A DNA stretch of 64,000 nucleotides from Serratia liquefaciens (GTDB lineage: Bacteria; Pseudomonadota; Gammaproteobacteria; Enterobacterales; Enterobacteriaceae), in assembly GCA_012719855.1 (NCBI GenBank), contig JAAXZN010000045.1:1-64000 (forward strand), written 5' to 3'. This document shows positions 39,320 to 50,325 of this stretch, piece after piece (position 1 is the stretch's first letter; each line of letters opens with the position of its first letter). The position numbers were made by a program, and so were the translations under genes. Below the pieces are notes generated by a model that had not been told where the DNA came from, ran no database searches, and saw only the letters and a program-made list of their open reading frames with translations.

Positions 39320-41539
39320 ATGATCAAGCCAATATTCTGGAAGCATTTACGCGAGCGCTGGTGGGGGTGTCCCCTCCTCTGGAGCCTGTTATTGATCCCG
39401 TTCGCGGGGTGGCTGTCGCCGCGGATCATGCTGCCCGAGGGCAAAGTCTATCTGCTCTATCTGCCGCTCACCGCCTGTATTGCACTGTTGATGGTCTACG
39501 ACTGGCGGGCGCTACCGGGCATAGCCCTCGCGATCCTGCTGCGTTACGCCCACCGGCTGGGCCTGGAAAGTGGCTTGCTGGTGACGCTGCTGTACCTGTT
39601 TTGCCTGAGCCTGTGTTGGCTGGGGTATCGCAGGAAAACGCAACGCCGTTGGTGTGCGGCGCCGGGGGGCGCGGCGCTGGTGAAGGAGCGACTAATCTGG
39701 CTGGTGGTGTTACCGGCACTGCTGTTTGTCTTCGGCCTGAAACTGCTGGTCGCCTTTGCCCGGTTGCCCGACGAACTCGGGATGATGCCCGGTGATAACA
39801 GCTATCTGATGGCGTTGGTCAATTTTCAGGCGCTGCTGCTGGGCTGTCTCTCTGCCATGCCCTTGCTCTACATCATGTTGCGCATCTTGAATAAACCCGG
39901 TTTCGCCCTGACGCTCTGGCGCCGTTTTGGTCGTGAAATGGCGCCAAACGTCGATAAAAAAGAGCTGTCGCTGTGGCTGTTGGTGCTGGTGGGGATGGTA
40001 ACGGTGCTGTCCCATCACGCCAAAGAAGCCATTCCCCTGTTGCTGGGGGGGTACGGATTGGTCTTACTGTTGCCGGTGATGCTCTACGGTGCGATGCGTT
40101 TTGGCTATCAATTCAACTGCCTTATCTGGTCTGCCACTCTGTTGGTGCTGTTTTTTCATTATCCCGGTGCTTCACAGCCCGACAATCTGTTGCATAACCT
40201 GGCGGTCATCTCTTCGATGATGGTGGTGTTTACCCTGTGCATTTTCCTGATGTCGGCGCTCAATACTCGCCAGCGGTTAAGCCACGCCAGGGCACAAAGC
40301 GCCTCGCTGCAAGATCCGGTGATTGGCCTGCCTAACCTGCGCGCCCTCAAGCGTGATCTGGCTCAGTCCCCGCCTTCAACCCTGTGTTTTCTGCGCGTCA
40401 GCGAACTGGATTTGCTGAGCCGTAACTATGGCATGCAGTTGCGCATTCGTTTCAAGCAGCAATTGGCGGCGCTGCTGCATCAGGTATTGGCCCCAGGAGA
40501 GGGTGTTTACCATTTGCCGGGCTATGATTTGTTGCTGCGGGTGGACGGTGGCAACAGCGAAGAAAAGGTCGAGGAGATTTACCGTGCGCTGGAGAAATTC
40601 CGCCTGGTATGGAACGGTTTGCCGCTCCATCCCCCGCTGGGATTAGGCTATTGCAGCGTGGTGCCCGGCTTTGAACATCTCTACCTGCTGCTGGGGGAGC
40701 TCAGCGCGTTGGCGGAGGTTTCTCTCACCAGCGGCAAGCCGGAAAGCGTGCAAAATAGCGGCAATGCGGTCCAGGATGAAGTCAAACGCAAGGTGGCGTT
40801 ACTGCACGGGGTACAGCGTTCGTTGGATAACGACGGATTTATCCTGATGGCGCAGCCGATCGAGGGCCTGCGCGGGGACCGGTATTATGAAATTCTGCTG
40901 CGGATGCGCGACGATCTGGGGAACATAATATCGCCGAATGATTTTCTGCCGGTGGCGCATGAGTTCGGTCTGGCTTATCGGTTGGATCTGTGGGTGCTGC
41001 GTAATACGTTGAAGTTTATGGACCAGCACCGTATCGATCTGCCCAGCGCGCGCTTTGCGGTGAATTTGACGCCTTCTTCACTGTGCCGACCGATGCTGAG
41101 CCAGGATGTAGACAACCTGTTGCAGCAGCACCGTATCGAGCCGTATCAGCTGACGTTAGAGGTGACCGAGTCGCATCTGCTGCAGAATACGGATTACGCC
41201 GGCGCCAACCTGCAGGCGCTGCGTGAAATGGGCTGTCGTATTGCGCTGGATGATTTTGGTACCGGCTATGCCGGTTACGATCGCCTCAAGATGTTGCCGG
41301 TCGACATGCTGAAAATCGACGGCAGTTTTGTGCGCGACATGCTGACCAGCGCGGTGGATTTTCAGGTGATCGCGTCTATCTGTAAAGTTGCGCGAATGAA
41401 GCGCTTGACCATTGTGGCGGAATACGTGGAAAGCCTGGAGCAGTTGGTCGCGTTGAAAGGGGTGGGCGTGGACTATATGCAGGGGTATTTTGTCGGCGAA
41501 CCGCAGCCGTTAACGGCGTTGTTATCGAAACAATCTTAA
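39320..41539 (+). CDS. pdeF: Cyclic-di-GMP phosphodiesterase PdeF (YfgF)
   Basis: This 739-residue inner-membrane protein has about eight to ten membrane segments in the first 320 residues, a degenerate GGDEF domain (no GGDEF motif), and an EAL domain. Catalytic features are kept: LTLEVTES at the EAL position, DDFGTGYAGYDRLK, KIDGSFVRDM and AEYVES. It matches E. coli PdeF, which degrades c-di-GMP. The start at 39320 is chosen because the distance from Met to the WWG motif is the same as in E. coli; an extension to 39287 exists, and neither start has a strong ribosome binding site. Confidence 0.88.
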   Translation: MIKPIFWKHLRERWWGCPLLWSLLLIPFAGWLSPRIMLPEGKVYLLYLPLTACIALLMVYDWRALPGIALAILLRYAHRLGLESGLLVTLLYLFCLSLCWLGYRRKTQRRWCAAPGGAALVKERLIWLVVLPALLFVFGLKLLVAFARLPDELGMMPGDNSYLMALVNFQALLLGCLSAMPLLYIMLRILNKPGFALTLWRRFGREMAPNVDKKELSLWLLVLVGMVTVLSHHAKEAIPLLLGGYGLVLLLPVMLYGAMRFGYQFNCLIWSATLLVLFFHYPGASQPDNLLHNLAVISSMMVVFTLCIFLMSALNTRQRLSHARAQSASLQDPVIGLPNLRALKRDLAQSPPSTLCFLRVSELDLLSRNYGMQLRIRFKQQLAALLHQVLAPGEGVYHLPGYDLLLRVDGGNSEEKVEEIYRALEKFRLVWNGLPLHPPLGLGYCSVVPGFEHLYLLLGELSALAEVSLTSGKPESVQNSGNAVQDEVKRKVALLHGVQRSLDNDGFILMAQPIEGLRGDRYYEILLRMRDDLGNIISPNDFLPVAHEFGLAYRLDLWVLRNTLKFMDQHRIDLPSARFAVNLTPSSLCRPMLSQDVDNLLQQHRIEPYQLTLEVTESHLLQNTDYAGANLQALREMGCRIALDDFGTGYAGYDRLKMLPVDMLKIDGSFVRDMLTSAVDFQVIASICKVARMKRLTIVAEYVESLEQLVALKGVGVDYMQGYFVGEPQPLTALLSKQS

Positions 41540-41543
41540 TTGT

Positions 41544-41562
41544 CGCCCCCGCAGAACGGGGG
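41544..41562. terminator. Hairpin between convergent pdeF and ppx
   Basis: GCCCCCG at 41544-41550 pairs with CGGGGGC at 41556-41562 around CAGAA. It fills the 31-base gap between the two convergent stop codons and probably ends both transcripts, although neither side has a strong T-run. Confidence 0.55.
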
Positions 41563-41570
41563 CAACAGAC

Positions 41571-43121
41571 TCAGGCAGAGCGCTGCTCGTCTTGCGAGCC
41601 TTCCTCTTCGCAAATCAGTTTCCAACCCACGACGTCGTTCCAGTAGGCCTGTTCACGTTCGAGATCCAGTTGTACCAGGTTGTTCAGCGCCAGATAACCG
41701 GCCGGGAAGCGCAGCGTCCAGTGGTTATCGTCGGTGCTCAGGCGTAGCGTTTCCGGCGTGGTGGTCGACTGGCGCTGGTTGTTGAGCAGGGTACTCAGGC
41801 GCAACAGTTGGATCAGCGGCAGGTAATGCTTTTTCTTGAACAGGTTCAGGCGCGGCAGTTCTTCCAGCTTGATGCCTTTGCGATGGAAGCGCACCAGCGC
41901 CGCCAACAGCAACTGCTGCTCCTGGTTGAAGCCCGGCAGGTTGGTGTTTTGCAGAATGTAAGCCGAATGGCGATGCATGCCGCTGTGGTTAATGCTCAGC
42001 CCCACTTCGTGCAGCATCGCGGCCCACTTCAGCAAGGCTTCCAGCTGTGGGTTCGCCAGCTTGGTGTTCTGCGCCATCCATTGCGCATACAGCAGTTCGG
42101 TGGTATCCAGCACCCGTTTCGCCTGCTCGCGGTCGATATTGTAGTGATCGGCCAGGCTCTTGGCGGTGCGGCTGCGAATGTCCTGATGACGGAAACGGCC
42201 CTCCATCTCGTACAACACGCCTTCGCGCAGTGCACCGTCGGAAAGGCGCAGATCGCGGATCGCCAACGCATCGAACACGCCGCACAGGATGGCTAAACCC
42301 GGTACAAACACCGACTGGCGGTCTTCCGACAGCCCCGGCAGGCTCATTGCGCTGAAGTTTTTAAACTGCAGCACCTGTTCAGCCATCATTTCCAGCCGCT
42401 CGAGGGTGATCAGGCCATCTTTTTCGCCCATCGCCACCAGCACTTCGTGCGCGGCCTTGATGGTGCCCGACGCGCCCAGAGCATATTGCCAGCCCTGAAT
42501 ACGGTACTGCCAGGCCAGCGTTTCCAGCTTCTGTGCCGCCGCCAGACGTGCGCGTTTGAAGTTGTTTTTGCTGATTTCCCCGCCCGGGAAGAACTGTTGG
42601 GCGAAGCTGACGCAGCCCATGCGGCGGCTTTCCGCCAGCAGGGGTTCAAAATCTTCGCCGATCACCAGTTCGGTTGAACCGCCGCCGATGTCGATCACCA
42701 GCTTGCGGCCTTTTTCCGGTTGGGTATGTTCTACACCCATAAAGATCAGACGCGCTTCTTCCTGCCCGGCGATGATTTCGATCGGGTAGGGGATCACTTT
42801 GGCGGCACGCTTGAGGAACACTTCAGCGTTCACCGCCTGGCGCAAGGTATGGGTACCGACGATGGTGACATTATCCGCCGGGAAGCCTTGCAGCCGCTCG
42901 GCAAACAGCGCCAGGCAAGCCAGGCCGCGTTCTATTGCCTCTTCACTGAGCACATTGTTGCTGTCCAATCCATCGGCGAGGTGGACCCGCTGTTTTAAAC
43001 GCCCCAATACCTGTAAGGCGCCATTGACGACGCGGGCAATCACCATGTGGAAGCTGTTCGACCCGAGGTCGATGGCAGCGATTTCCTGCGGTTTGTTCGT
43101 TGCAGTGCTTTTTAGCGGCAT
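41571..43121 (-). CDS. ppx: Exopolyphosphatase Ppx
   Basis: This 516-residue Ppx/GppA-family enzyme removes terminal phosphate from polyphosphate. It has the actin-like phosphate loops [18 protein letters not shown] and [15 protein letters not shown], and a C-terminal HD-type helical domain ([21 protein letters not shown]). Length matches E. coli Ppx (513). It starts 10 bases after the ppk stop, so the two opposing polyphosphate enzymes form one operon. Confidence 0.95.
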   Translation of the reverse strand: MPLKSTATNKPQEIAAIDLGSNSFHMVIARVVNGALQVLGRLKQRVHLADGLDSNNVLSEEAIERGLACLALFAERLQGFPADNVTIVGTHTLRQAVNAEVFLKRAAKVIPYPIEIIAGQEEARLIFMGVEHTQPEKGRKLVIDIGGGSTELVIGEDFEPLLAESRRMGCVSFAQQFFPGGEISKNNFKRARLAAAQKLETLAWQYRIQGWQYALGASGTIKAAHEVLVAMGEKDGLITLERLEMMAEQVLQFKNFSAMSLPGLSEDRQSVFVPGLAILCGVFDALAIRDLRLSDGALREGVLYEMEGRFRHQDIRSRTAKSLADHYNIDREQAKRVLDTTELLYAQWMAQNTKLANPQLEALLKWAAMLHEVGLSINHSGMHRHSAYILQNTNLPGFNQEQQLLLAALVRFHRKGIKLEELPRLNLFKKKHYLPLIQLLRLSTLLNNQRQSTTTPETLRLSTDDNHWTLRFPAGYLALNNLVQLDLEREQAYWNDVVGWKLICEEEGSQDEQRSA

Positions 43122-43131
43122 AGTTGCTGGC

Positions 43132-45195
43132 CTACTGTCCTGGTTGTTCCAGAGCTTTTAAATACTCGTAAATGGCAACCTGAGAACGGACTTTGCGGCG
43201 GTTGCCGCGCGGCACGTACTGGTTGCTCAGTTCTTTATCGAGGTAACGCGCCTTGACCGTGTCGCTGAACAGAATTTCCAGAATATCCAGAACCCGTTGT
43301 TTCAGCGTTGGATCCAGCAGCGAGACCGCGACTTCGATGCGGTAATCTATGTTACGGGTCATCCAGTCGGCAGAGGACAGATAGACCAGTTTGTCACCTT
43401 TGTTTTCGAAAACGTAAACCCGATCGTGTTCCAGATAGCGGTCGACGATGCTGATTATCTGAATATTGTCACTGATCCCCGGTAGGTTGGGAATCAAAGA
43501 ACACATCCCGCGCACCAACAGGCGGATTTTTACGCCGGCGCCGGAGGCGGTATATAACCGATCTACCAGCCCTTTATCCACCAGATTGTTGATTTTCAGC
43601 ATAATGCCGGCCGGAAGCCCGGCTTCGGCGTTGGCAATTTCGTTGTCGATCAACTCATACAGCTTCAGGCGCGAGTTCTGCGGTGACACCATCAGGTTGT
43701 CGAAGGTGACCGGCCGGTACGGATTTTCGATAAAGTTGAACACCCGGCGCACTTCGTTAGTGATGCGTGCGTCGGCGGTCAGCAATGAATAGTCAGTGTA
43801 AATGCGCGCGGTTTTCTCGTTAAAGTTACCGGTACCGATATGAGCATAGCGCACAATCTCGTCGCCTTCACGGCGTGAGATCAGGAACAGTTTGGCGTGA
43901 ATTTTCAAGCCAGGCGCGGAGAAAATGACGTGCACCCCGGCTTCCGTCAGGCGCTTGGCCCAGTGGATGTTGGCCTCTTCATCAAAGCGCGCCTGTAGCT
44001 CTACCACCACCGTGACTTTTTTGCCGTTATGGGCGGCGTGGATCATCGACTCGATAATGCGCGAGTCTTTTGCCACGCGGTAAATGTTGATTTTGATCGC
44101 CAGCACGCTGGGGTCGAACGACGCCTGGCGTACCAGCTCCAGCACGTGTTCAAAGGTGTGGTACGGGTAGTAAAGCAGCACGTCGTGCTCGCGAATGGCG
44201 TCAAAGCCGTTGCGGAATTTTTCGAACCAGGTATGGCGCAGGCGCGGCAGCGGTTTGTTGACCAGGTTGGCCTTGCCGACGTTCGGGAAGCCGATAAAGT
44301 CTTTGAAGTTATGGTAACGGCCGCCGGCAATGACCGAATCATAGTTGGAAATACCGAGCTTGCCGCGCAGCAGTTCCACCATTTCATTGGGCATGTCGCG
44401 CTGATAAACAAAGCGTACCGGCTCGGCGGTCAGGCGCTGCTTCAGGCTGGAAGACATCAGCTCCAGCAGGCTGGATTCCATCTCGGTAACCAGATCGTAT
44501 TCCGCATCGCGGGTCATTTTCATCGAATAGGCGTTGAGCGCGTCGTAATCGAAGAAGCCCTTGAAGATATCGTCCAGGCAGTAGCGAAGAATGTTATCCA
44601 GCAGGATCATCGGCTTGCGGCGGCGAGGGGCTTCTGGCGGCAGGTTGACGAAGCGCGGCACCTTGTCGGACGGGATCTCCAGCAGCGCGTAATCAATACG
44701 CGTGCCGCGGATAATCTCCACCGCCAGATAGGTGTAATCGTCTTTCAGGAACTGCACCAGGTTGGTTTCATTGTTGATCAGGATCGGCGTGATGTGCTGG
44801 CGCAGATGCTGCTTGAAGTATTGCCGCAGCCAGATTTGCTGGTTTTCCGACACCTGACGTTCGTTGATTAGGAAGATCTGGTTGCGTGCCATTTCCAGCA
44901 GCAAATCGTTATACAGGCTGTCGAATTCTTGATCGGTTTTTAATACCTTGGCCTGGATCTTTTTCAGCAGATGGCGTGAAGCTCCGCCAGAGCCCTGTTC
45001 TTCGCTGATCAGAATGCGTCGTTTGAGATCGGCAAAGCGGACCTTATAGAACTCGTCAAGGTTATTGGAGTAAATGCCCAGAAAACGCATGCGCTCAATC
45101 AGGGGATTGCTCTTATCTGCGGCTTCCTGCAACACGCGTTCATTAAAGGATAACCAGCTTAGTTCTTTTTCGATGTAGAGCTTTTCCTGACCCAT
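43132..45195 (-). CDS. ppk: Polyphosphate kinase Ppk1
   Basis: The 687-residue Ppk1 reversibly makes polyphosphate from ATP. It begins [21 protein letters not shown], and the two catalytic histidines lie in the phospholipase-D-like segments [10 protein letters not shown] and [14 protein letters not shown]. Length matches E. coli Ppk (688). The ATG at 45195 follows GGAG by 6 bases; a GTG six bases upstream is less likely. It is upstream of ppx, and divergent from a phosphate transport operon with a PHO box, which fits phosphate storage and uptake being controlled together. Confidence 0.95.
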   Translation of the reverse strand: MGQEKLYIEKELSWLSFNERVLQEAADKSNPLIERMRFLGIYSNNLDEFYKVRFADLKRRILISEEQGSGGASRHLLKKIQAKVLKTDQEFDSLYNDLLLEMARNQIFLINERQVSENQQIWLRQYFKQHLRQHITPILINNETNLVQFLKDDYTYLAVEIIRGTRIDYALLEIPSDKVPRFVNLPPEAPRRRKPMILLDNILRYCLDDIFKGFFDYDALNAYSMKMTRDAEYDLVTEMESSLLELMSSSLKQRLTAEPVRFVYQRDMPNEMVELLRGKLGISNYDSVIAGGRYHNFKDFIGFPNVGKANLVNKPLPRLRHTWFEKFRNGFDAIREHDVLLYYPYHTFEHVLELVRQASFDPSVLAIKINIYRVAKDSRIIESMIHAAHNGKKVTVVVELQARFDEEANIHWAKRLTEAGVHVIFSAPGLKIHAKLFLISRREGDEIVRYAHIGTGNFNEKTARIYTDYSLLTADARITNEVRRVFNFIENPYRPVTFDNLMVSPQNSRLKLYELIDNEIANAEAGLPAGIMLKINNLVDKGLVDRLYTASGAGVKIRLLVRGMCSLIPNLPGISDNIQIISIVDRYLEHDRVYVFENKGDKLVYLSSADWMTRNIDYRIEVAVSLLDPTLKQRVLDILEILFSDTVKARYLDKELSNQYVPRGNRRKVRSQVAIYEYLKALEQPGQ

Positions 45196-45506
45196 TGCCA
45201 CTCCAGTTCAATTTTAGAAAAGGATCCGGGACGCAGCGCCCGGATGCCGCTCTAGTGTCCTTCATCATTATTGCGAGAGATTGACAGGAAAGTCCAACAT
45301 ATCCATTACCTTGGGGCGAGGCATTTTAAGGCGTAAAAATATTCTCTGCGGCGTCCGGGTCGTGGGTTATGTATGAGCGCTATAAAATGAAGACAATAAT
45401 GCTAAATATCACTACATATGATCGGCTTTTCCATCATTTTTCAGCAATATATAGGGTTAATAATGCTGATAAGCAGCGTTAAATTCGATATGAGTGGTAG
45501 GTAACT
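45196..45506. other. Intergenic region between ppk and the pst-like operon
   Basis: This stretch, with the PHO box beyond it, separates the divergent ppk and phosphate transporter genes. It should contain the leftward ppk promoter. A single PHO-like half-site, CTGTCAA on the minus strand near 45284-45290, is visible but has no good partner. No gene was seen. Confidence 0.35.
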
Positions 45507-45535
45507 TTGTCATGCAAACGTCACAAAACTGACAT
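45507..45535 (+). promoter_or_regulatory. Triple PHO box before the pst-like operon
   Basis: Three direct 7-base units, TTGTCAT (45507-45513), ACGTCAC (45518-45524) and CTGACAT (45529-45535), are each separated by 4 bases, giving the 11-base period of PhoB sites (consensus CTGTCAT). A possible -10 element TATTCT follows at 45548-45553, the spacing expected when a PHO box replaces the -35 element. The translation start is at 45592. Confidence 0.82.
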
Positions 45536-45591
45536 AAGATGCCCGGTTATTCTATGGCGCAAGCCTGCTTACATCAGCGACAGCGAGAGAC

Positions 45592-47754
45592 ATGGCACAA
45601 ACTACGGTAAACCAACATCCCCGGGATCGCCTGCGCGCGCGCATCGACCGTAGCGTTCAGGCGGCGGTTACCGTCAGCGGGCTGCTGGTGTTGATGACGC
45701 TGATGCTGATCTTCGTTTACCTGCTGTTTGCGGTGCTGCCGCTGTTTAAACCGGCGGCGATGGGACAGGCGAAACCGCTGACGATCAGTGCCTCTGCACC
45801 TGCGCTGGCGCTGGGTATGGATGTGCAGCAGCGGATAGGTTACCGCATCGATGCGCAGGGGCAGGGGCAGTTCTACCCTCTGACGCAGCAGAGCGCCCAT
45901 CCTCTGACGCAACAGACGCTGCTGGCCAAACCGAAACTACTGGCTCAGGCAGCTGGCGAACGTGACCTGTTTGCTTTGGCACAGGCCGACGGCCGGTTTA
46001 TCGTCGCCAGCGCAGACTTCGCAGCAGCCGGGGCATCGGCACCGCAGTGGTTGTTTCCGCTTGGGCAACGACCTCTGACGTTGGATAAACAGGGGCGTGC
46101 GTTAACGCTGCTGGCGTTGGCCGAGGCGCGACGTGGGCAGTACCTTCTGGCCGGTGTGACCGAAGATCGTCGCCTGGTGTTTGGCCGTTTCGGCAGCGAC
46201 CACCCGCCGCAGCTAAGTGAAATCACGCTGGACAGTACGGTGCAGCAGCTGGTGTTGACGCCGGACGGTCGCCAATTGTATCTGCTGGCGGGGAATCGGC
46301 TGGCGCGTTACCAAATTAACGACACGCAGCTGCAGCTAAAAGAAACGCGTACGCTGGGCGAACATTCTCCTTATCAACTGACGGCGTTGCCTGGCGGCAG
46401 CGCGTTGCTGATCGAAGCGCCTGACGGCAGCGTACGCGAATGGTTTGATGTCGAAAAAGATCGGCGCTGGCAACTGACGCCGGTGCAGCATTTCGACCAC
46501 CAGTCCGAGCCGCAGGATTTGCTGGTGGCCGAACCTTATCGCCGGGTGTTCGCCACCCTGAGACCGGACGGCGGTTTCTCACTGTTTTCCAGCATCCAGC
46601 CGCAGCCGCTGTTGAACGGCAGGCTGAGCGCCGGGGTACAACAGATGGCGTTCGCTCCGCGCGGTGACGGCCTGCTGCTGGAAACGGCACAGGGCTGGCA
46701 ACATTATGCGATCGACAACCCTTATCCCGACGTCACCTGGCGCTCGCTGTGGCACAAGGTGTGGTACGAAAATTACCCCGAACCGGCCTATGTCTGGCAA
46801 TCCACCTCTGGCGAGGACAGCTACCAGGCCAAATTCAGCCTGATGCCGGTGATCTTTGGCACCTTCAAGGCTGCGGCCTATGCCATGCTGTTCGCCATTC
46901 CGCTGGCGCTGGCCGGGGCGATTTATACCGCCTATTTCATGTCGGCCGGACTGCGGCGGGTGATTAAGCCGGCGATTGAGGTGATGGGGGCCTTGCCGAC
47001 GGTGGTGATCGGGCTGGTGGCCGGCATCTGGCTGGCGCCGGTGATTGAATATTACCTGCTGGCGGTGTTGTCGCTGCCCTTGCTGTTGGCGGCGGTGGTG
47101 CTGGCCTGCGGTGCGCTGATGAACCGGTTTGCCCCGCGGCGCCTGCCGCCGGGCGTCGATCTACTGATCCTGTTGCCGCTGATCGTATTGACCGTCTGGC
47201 TGGCGTTTAGCGTGGGGCCCTGGCTGGAAGTGAAGCTGTTCGGCGAGCCCCTGCATTTCTGGCTGGGTGATGATTATGACCAGCGCAATGCGTTGGTGGT
47301 TGGCGTGGCGATGGGCTTTGCGTTAGTGCCGATCATTTTCTCGCTGGCGGAAGACGCGTTGTTCAGCGTACCGGCAACGCTGAGCCAAGGGTCGCTGGCG
47401 TTGGGGGCCACCCAGTGGCAAACCGTGATGCGCGTGGTGCTGCCTTCGGCCAGCGCCGGCATTTTCTCGGCGCTGATGATTGGCTTTGGCCGCGCGGTGG
47501 GGGAAACCATGATTGTACTGATGGCGACCGGTAACACGCCGGTTATCGACGGCAGCCTGTTCCAGGGCCTGCGCGCGCTGGCGGCCAATATCGCCATAGA
47601 AATGCCGGAAGCGGTCGCCGGCAGCAGCCATTACCGGGTGCTGTTCCTGACCGCTCTGGTGCTGTTTATTTTCACCTTTGTCTTCAACACGCTGGCGGAG
47701 GCGATCCGACTGCGGCTGCGTGAGCGCTATACCCTGAACCAGGAGGCGCCATGA
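45592..47754 (+). CDS. Large PstC-type phosphate ABC transporter permease
   Basis: This 720-residue permease has one membrane segment at about residues 25-50, a periplasmic domain of roughly 350 residues that resembles beta-propeller-type repeats, and a C-terminal permease domain with about six membrane segments and the ABC-contact loop ([28 protein letters not shown]). E. coli PstC has only 319 residues; long PstC proteins like this are known in Pseudomonas and Yersinia. It is the first gene after the PHO box and overlaps the next by 4 bases. Phosphate is the likely substrate. Confidence 0.85.
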   Translation: MAQTTVNQHPRDRLRARIDRSVQAAVTVSGLLVLMTLMLIFVYLLFAVLPLFKPAAMGQAKPLTISASAPALALGMDVQQRIGYRIDAQGQGQFYPLTQQSAHPLTQQTLLAKPKLLAQAAGERDLFALAQADGRFIVASADFAAAGASAPQWLFPLGQRPLTLDKQGRALTLLALAEARRGQYLLAGVTEDRRLVFGRFGSDHPPQLSEITLDSTVQQLVLTPDGRQLYLLAGNRLARYQINDTQLQLKETRTLGEHSPYQLTALPGGSALLIEAPDGSVREWFDVEKDRRWQLTPVQHFDHQSEPQDLLVAEPYRRVFATLRPDGGFSLFSSIQPQPLLNGRLSAGVQQMAFAPRGDGLLLETAQGWQHYAIDNPYPDVTWRSLWHKVWYENYPEPAYVWQSTSGEDSYQAKFSLMPVIFGTFKAAAYAMLFAIPLALAGAIYTAYFMSAGLRRVIKPAIEVMGALPTVVIGLVAGIWLAPVIEYYLLAVLSLPLLLAAVVLACGALMNRFAPRRLPPGVDLLILLPLIVLTVWLAFSVGPWLEVKLFGEPLHFWLGDDYDQRNALVVGVAMGFALVPIIFSLAEDALFSVPATLSQGSLALGATQWQTVMRVVLPSASAGIFSALMIGFGRAVGETMIVLMATGNTPVIDGSLFQGLRALAANIAIEMPEAVAGSSHYRVLFLTALVLFIFTFVFNTLAEAIRLRLRERYTLNQEAP

Positions 47755-49403
47755 AGCGCTGGGCGAAGAGCGGTTCGCCGTGGATCTGGCTGACCGCCGG
47801 GTCGGTGGCCGTCAGCCTGTTGGCGCTGATCGGCATTATGCTGCTGCTGGCCGGGCAGGGGATGCGCTATTTCTGGCCCAGCCCGGTCTACCAGTTTGAG
47901 CTGAATCAGAGCGCCGCAGGGCCGGTGACGATGATCGGCGAGCTGTATCAGCAGCAAAGCATCCCGCGCCGTCAACTGCTGGAGTCCGGTATCGCACTGC
48001 CGCCGGGGAATGCGCAGAGTTTTGAGCGCTATCTGATCAAGGTGGGCAACCGCGAGAGCGAAGGACAAGACTTCCGTACGCTGCTGGCCGGTGACATTGT
48101 TCGCCAAAGTACGCCACGCGATCTGCTGGTGCTGGAACGTAATAACAACGGCACCGCCTACGGTTATCTGGCCGGTATGCTGGAGGATGGTCAGCCGCTG
48201 ACCGGCCGTAATCTTAGCCAGGCGCTGCTGCAGCGTTTGCCGCAGATTGCCGCACTTTCGCGCCAGGCTCATGATATTCAGTTTCGCGATATGGCGCGCA
48301 TTAACCAGCGGTTCGATACGCTGCGCCTGCGAGAGAAAAGCTTGCTGCGTGAAGATAAGCTAGACGCCCGCGCACAGGCGTCAATCAATGCCGAGCGGCT
48401 GGAACTGCAACGTCAATATCGGTTGCTTTCCGATCGCCTGGAAGGTTTGAACCGCGATCGCCACCGTGATGCGCTGTTGCTGCGTGACATGCACGGCCAG
48501 ACCCATACCATTGCGCTAAGCCAGGTGCGCGATGCCTGGTACCCCAACGCGATGAATACCACGCAAAAGCTGGTGCACTGGGGCGAACAGGTGAAGAAAT
48601 TCCTCAGCGACAGCCCGCGAGAGGCCAATACCGAAGGCGGCGTATTCCCGGCGATTTTCGGCACGGTGCTGATGGTGATCCTGATGTCGATCGTGGTGAT
48701 GCCGTTTGGCGTGATTGCCGCCGTTTACCTGCATGAATACGCAGGCAATAATCTGCTGACGCGGCTGATCCGCATTGCCGTGGTTAATCTGGCCGGCGTG
48801 CCGTCGATTGTCTATGGCGTGTTTGGTCTTGGCTTCTTCGTCTATATGATTGGCGGTACGCTCGATCAGCTGTTCTACCCGGAGTCGTTGCCTAACCCGA
48901 CCTTCGGCACGCCGGGCGTGCTGTGGGCGGCCTTGACGCTGGCGCTGCTGACGTTGCCGGTGGTGATTGTCGCCACCGAAGAGGGGCTGTCGCGCATTCC
49001 TGCTTCGTTGCGTCAGGGCTCGTTGGCGCTGGGCGCCAGCCGGGCGGAAACGCTGTGGCGTATTGTATTGCCGATGGCGGCACCGGCGATGATGACCGGT
49101 CTGATCCTGGCGGTGGCGCGCGCTGCCGGGGAAACGGCGCCATTAATGCTGGTGGGGGTAGTGAAATCCGTGCCGGTGCTGCCGGTAGATGATATTTTCC
49201 CGTATCTGCATCTGGAGCGGAAGTTTATGCACCTGAGCTTCCAGATCTACGATATGGCCTTCCAGAGTCCGAGCGTGGAGGCTGCCCGGCCGCTGGTGTT
49301 CGCCACTGCCTTCCTGCTGGTGGCGATTGTGGTGGGCTTGAATCTGGCGGCGATGGGCATTCGCCATTCGCTGAGGGAGCGGTACAGAGCATGGTCGCAG
49401 TAA
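47751..49403 (+). CDS. Large PstA-type phosphate ABC transporter permease
   Basis: The 550-residue partner permease has an N-terminal membrane segment (about residues 18-40), a periplasmic insert with a coiled-coil-like stretch ([23 protein letters not shown]), and a C-terminal permease domain with the contact loop [25 protein letters not shown]. coli PstA is 296 residues, so about 250 are extra. The ATG lies in ATGA with the pstC-like stop, preceded by AGGAGG, so translation is coupled. Confidence 0.87.
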   Translation: MKRWAKSGSPWIWLTAGSVAVSLLALIGIMLLLAGQGMRYFWPSPVYQFELNQSAAGPVTMIGELYQQQSIPRRQLLESGIALPPGNAQSFERYLIKVGNRESEGQDFRTLLAGDIVRQSTPRDLLVLERNNNGTAYGYLAGMLEDGQPLTGRNLSQALLQRLPQIAALSRQAHDIQFRDMARINQRFDTLRLREKSLLREDKLDARAQASINAERLELQRQYRLLSDRLEGLNRDRHRDALLLRDMHGQTHTIALSQVRDAWYPNAMNTTQKLVHWGEQVKKFLSDSPREANTEGGVFPAIFGTVLMVILMSIVVMPFGVIAAVYLHEYAGNNLLTRLIRIAVVNLAGVPSIVYGVFGLGFFVYMIGGTLDQLFYPESLPNPTFGTPGVLWAALTLALLTLPVVIVATEEGLSRIPASLRQGSLALGASRAETLWRIVLPMAAPAMMTGLILAVARAAGETAPLMLVGVVKSVPVLPVDDIFPYLHLERKFMHLSFQIYDMAFQSPSVEAARPLVFATAFLLVAIVVGLNLAAMGIRHSLRERYRAWSQ

Positions 49404-49431
49404 CAACGATGTTATTCTTGGGGAGTGCCTA

Positions 49432-50244
49432 ATGAGTTTGATGACGCCAGGCAGTTTGCCCCGGTTGGATGTCCAGCACCTTGATGATGAACACACCGCG
49501 CTGGCGGTTAACGACCTCAACCTGTTTTATGGCGAAAAACAGGTGCTGCACGGTATCTCGCTGCGTATTCCCAAGCACCGGGTGACGGCGCTGATCGGCC
49601 CGTCCGGCTGCGGTAAATCCACGCTGCTGCGCTGTTTCAATCGCATGAATGATTTGGTGGACAACTGCCGGATTGAAGGCGATTTGCAACTGAACGGTCA
49701 AAGTATTGGCGGCGCACAGATTGACGTTGCGGCGTTAAGACGGCGGGTCGGTATGGTATTCCAACGGCCGAATCCCTTCCCGAAATCGATTTATGAAAAC
49801 GTGGTTTACGGCCTGCGTCTGCAGGGCGTACGCGACCGACGGATCCTGGATGAGGCGGTGGAGCGTTCGCTGCGTGCCGCCGCGCTGTGGCATGAAGTGA
49901 AAGACCGGCTGCGCGAGAATGCGTTTCGTCTTTCCAGCGGCCAGCAGCAAAGGTTGGTGATTGCACGGGCGATAGCCATCGAGCCGGAAGTGCTGCTGCT
50001 GGATGAGCCGACCTCGGCGCTGGATCCGATCTCCACATTGACCATTGAAGAGCTGATTTCCGCTCTGAAGCAGCAGTACAGCGTGGTGCTGGTGACGCAC
50101 AACATGCAGCAGGCGGCACGCGTCTCGGATTACACGGCGTTTATTCACCAGGGTCGATTGGTGGAATACAACGACACTGACGACATCTTTACTTCACCGC
50201 GCCAGCGCCGCACCGAGGATTATATTACCGGACGCTATGGTTGA
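49432..50244 (+). CDS. pstB: Phosphate ABC transporter ATP-binding protein PstB
   Basis: This 270-residue ABC ATPase is of the PstB family: Walker [10 protein letters not shown], PstB-typical FNRMNDL and [20 protein letters not shown], signature [16 protein letters not shown], Walker [14 protein letters not shown] and the switch His in THNMQQA. The signature has Ser where most PstB proteins have Gly (LSGGQ). GGGGAG lies 6 bases before the ATG. It closes the three-gene operon, which lacks the binding protein PstS and the regulator PhoU, so it is a second transporter beside a presumed pstSCAB-phoU elsewhere. Confidence 0.92.
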   Translation: MSLMTPGSLPRLDVQHLDDEHTALAVNDLNLFYGEKQVLHGISLRIPKHRVTALIGPSGCGKSTLLRCFNRMNDLVDNCRIEGDLQLNGQSIGGAQIDVAALRRRVGMVFQRPNPFPKSIYENVVYGLRLQGVRDRRILDEAVERSLRAAALWHEVKDRLRENAFRLSSGQQQRLVIARAIAIEPEVLLLDEPTSALDPISTLTIEELISALKQQYSVVLVTHNMQQAARVSDYTAFIHQGRLVEYNDTDDIFTSPRQRRTEDYITGRYG

Positions 50245-50296
50245 TGCCGCAGCAGTCTTTTCCTGTCGTTGGGATAAGCCCAAACATCATGATGGT

Positions 50297-50321
50297 AAAA
50301 ACCCGCTTTCGCGGGTTTTTT
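50297..50321. terminator. Bidirectional terminator between pstB and speG
   Basis: ACCCGC and GCGGGT (50301-50316) form a stem with loop TTTC, flanked by AAAA on the left and TTTTTTG on the right. It lies between the convergent pstB and speG genes and works on both strands. Confidence 0.88.
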
Positions 50322-50325
50322 GTTG

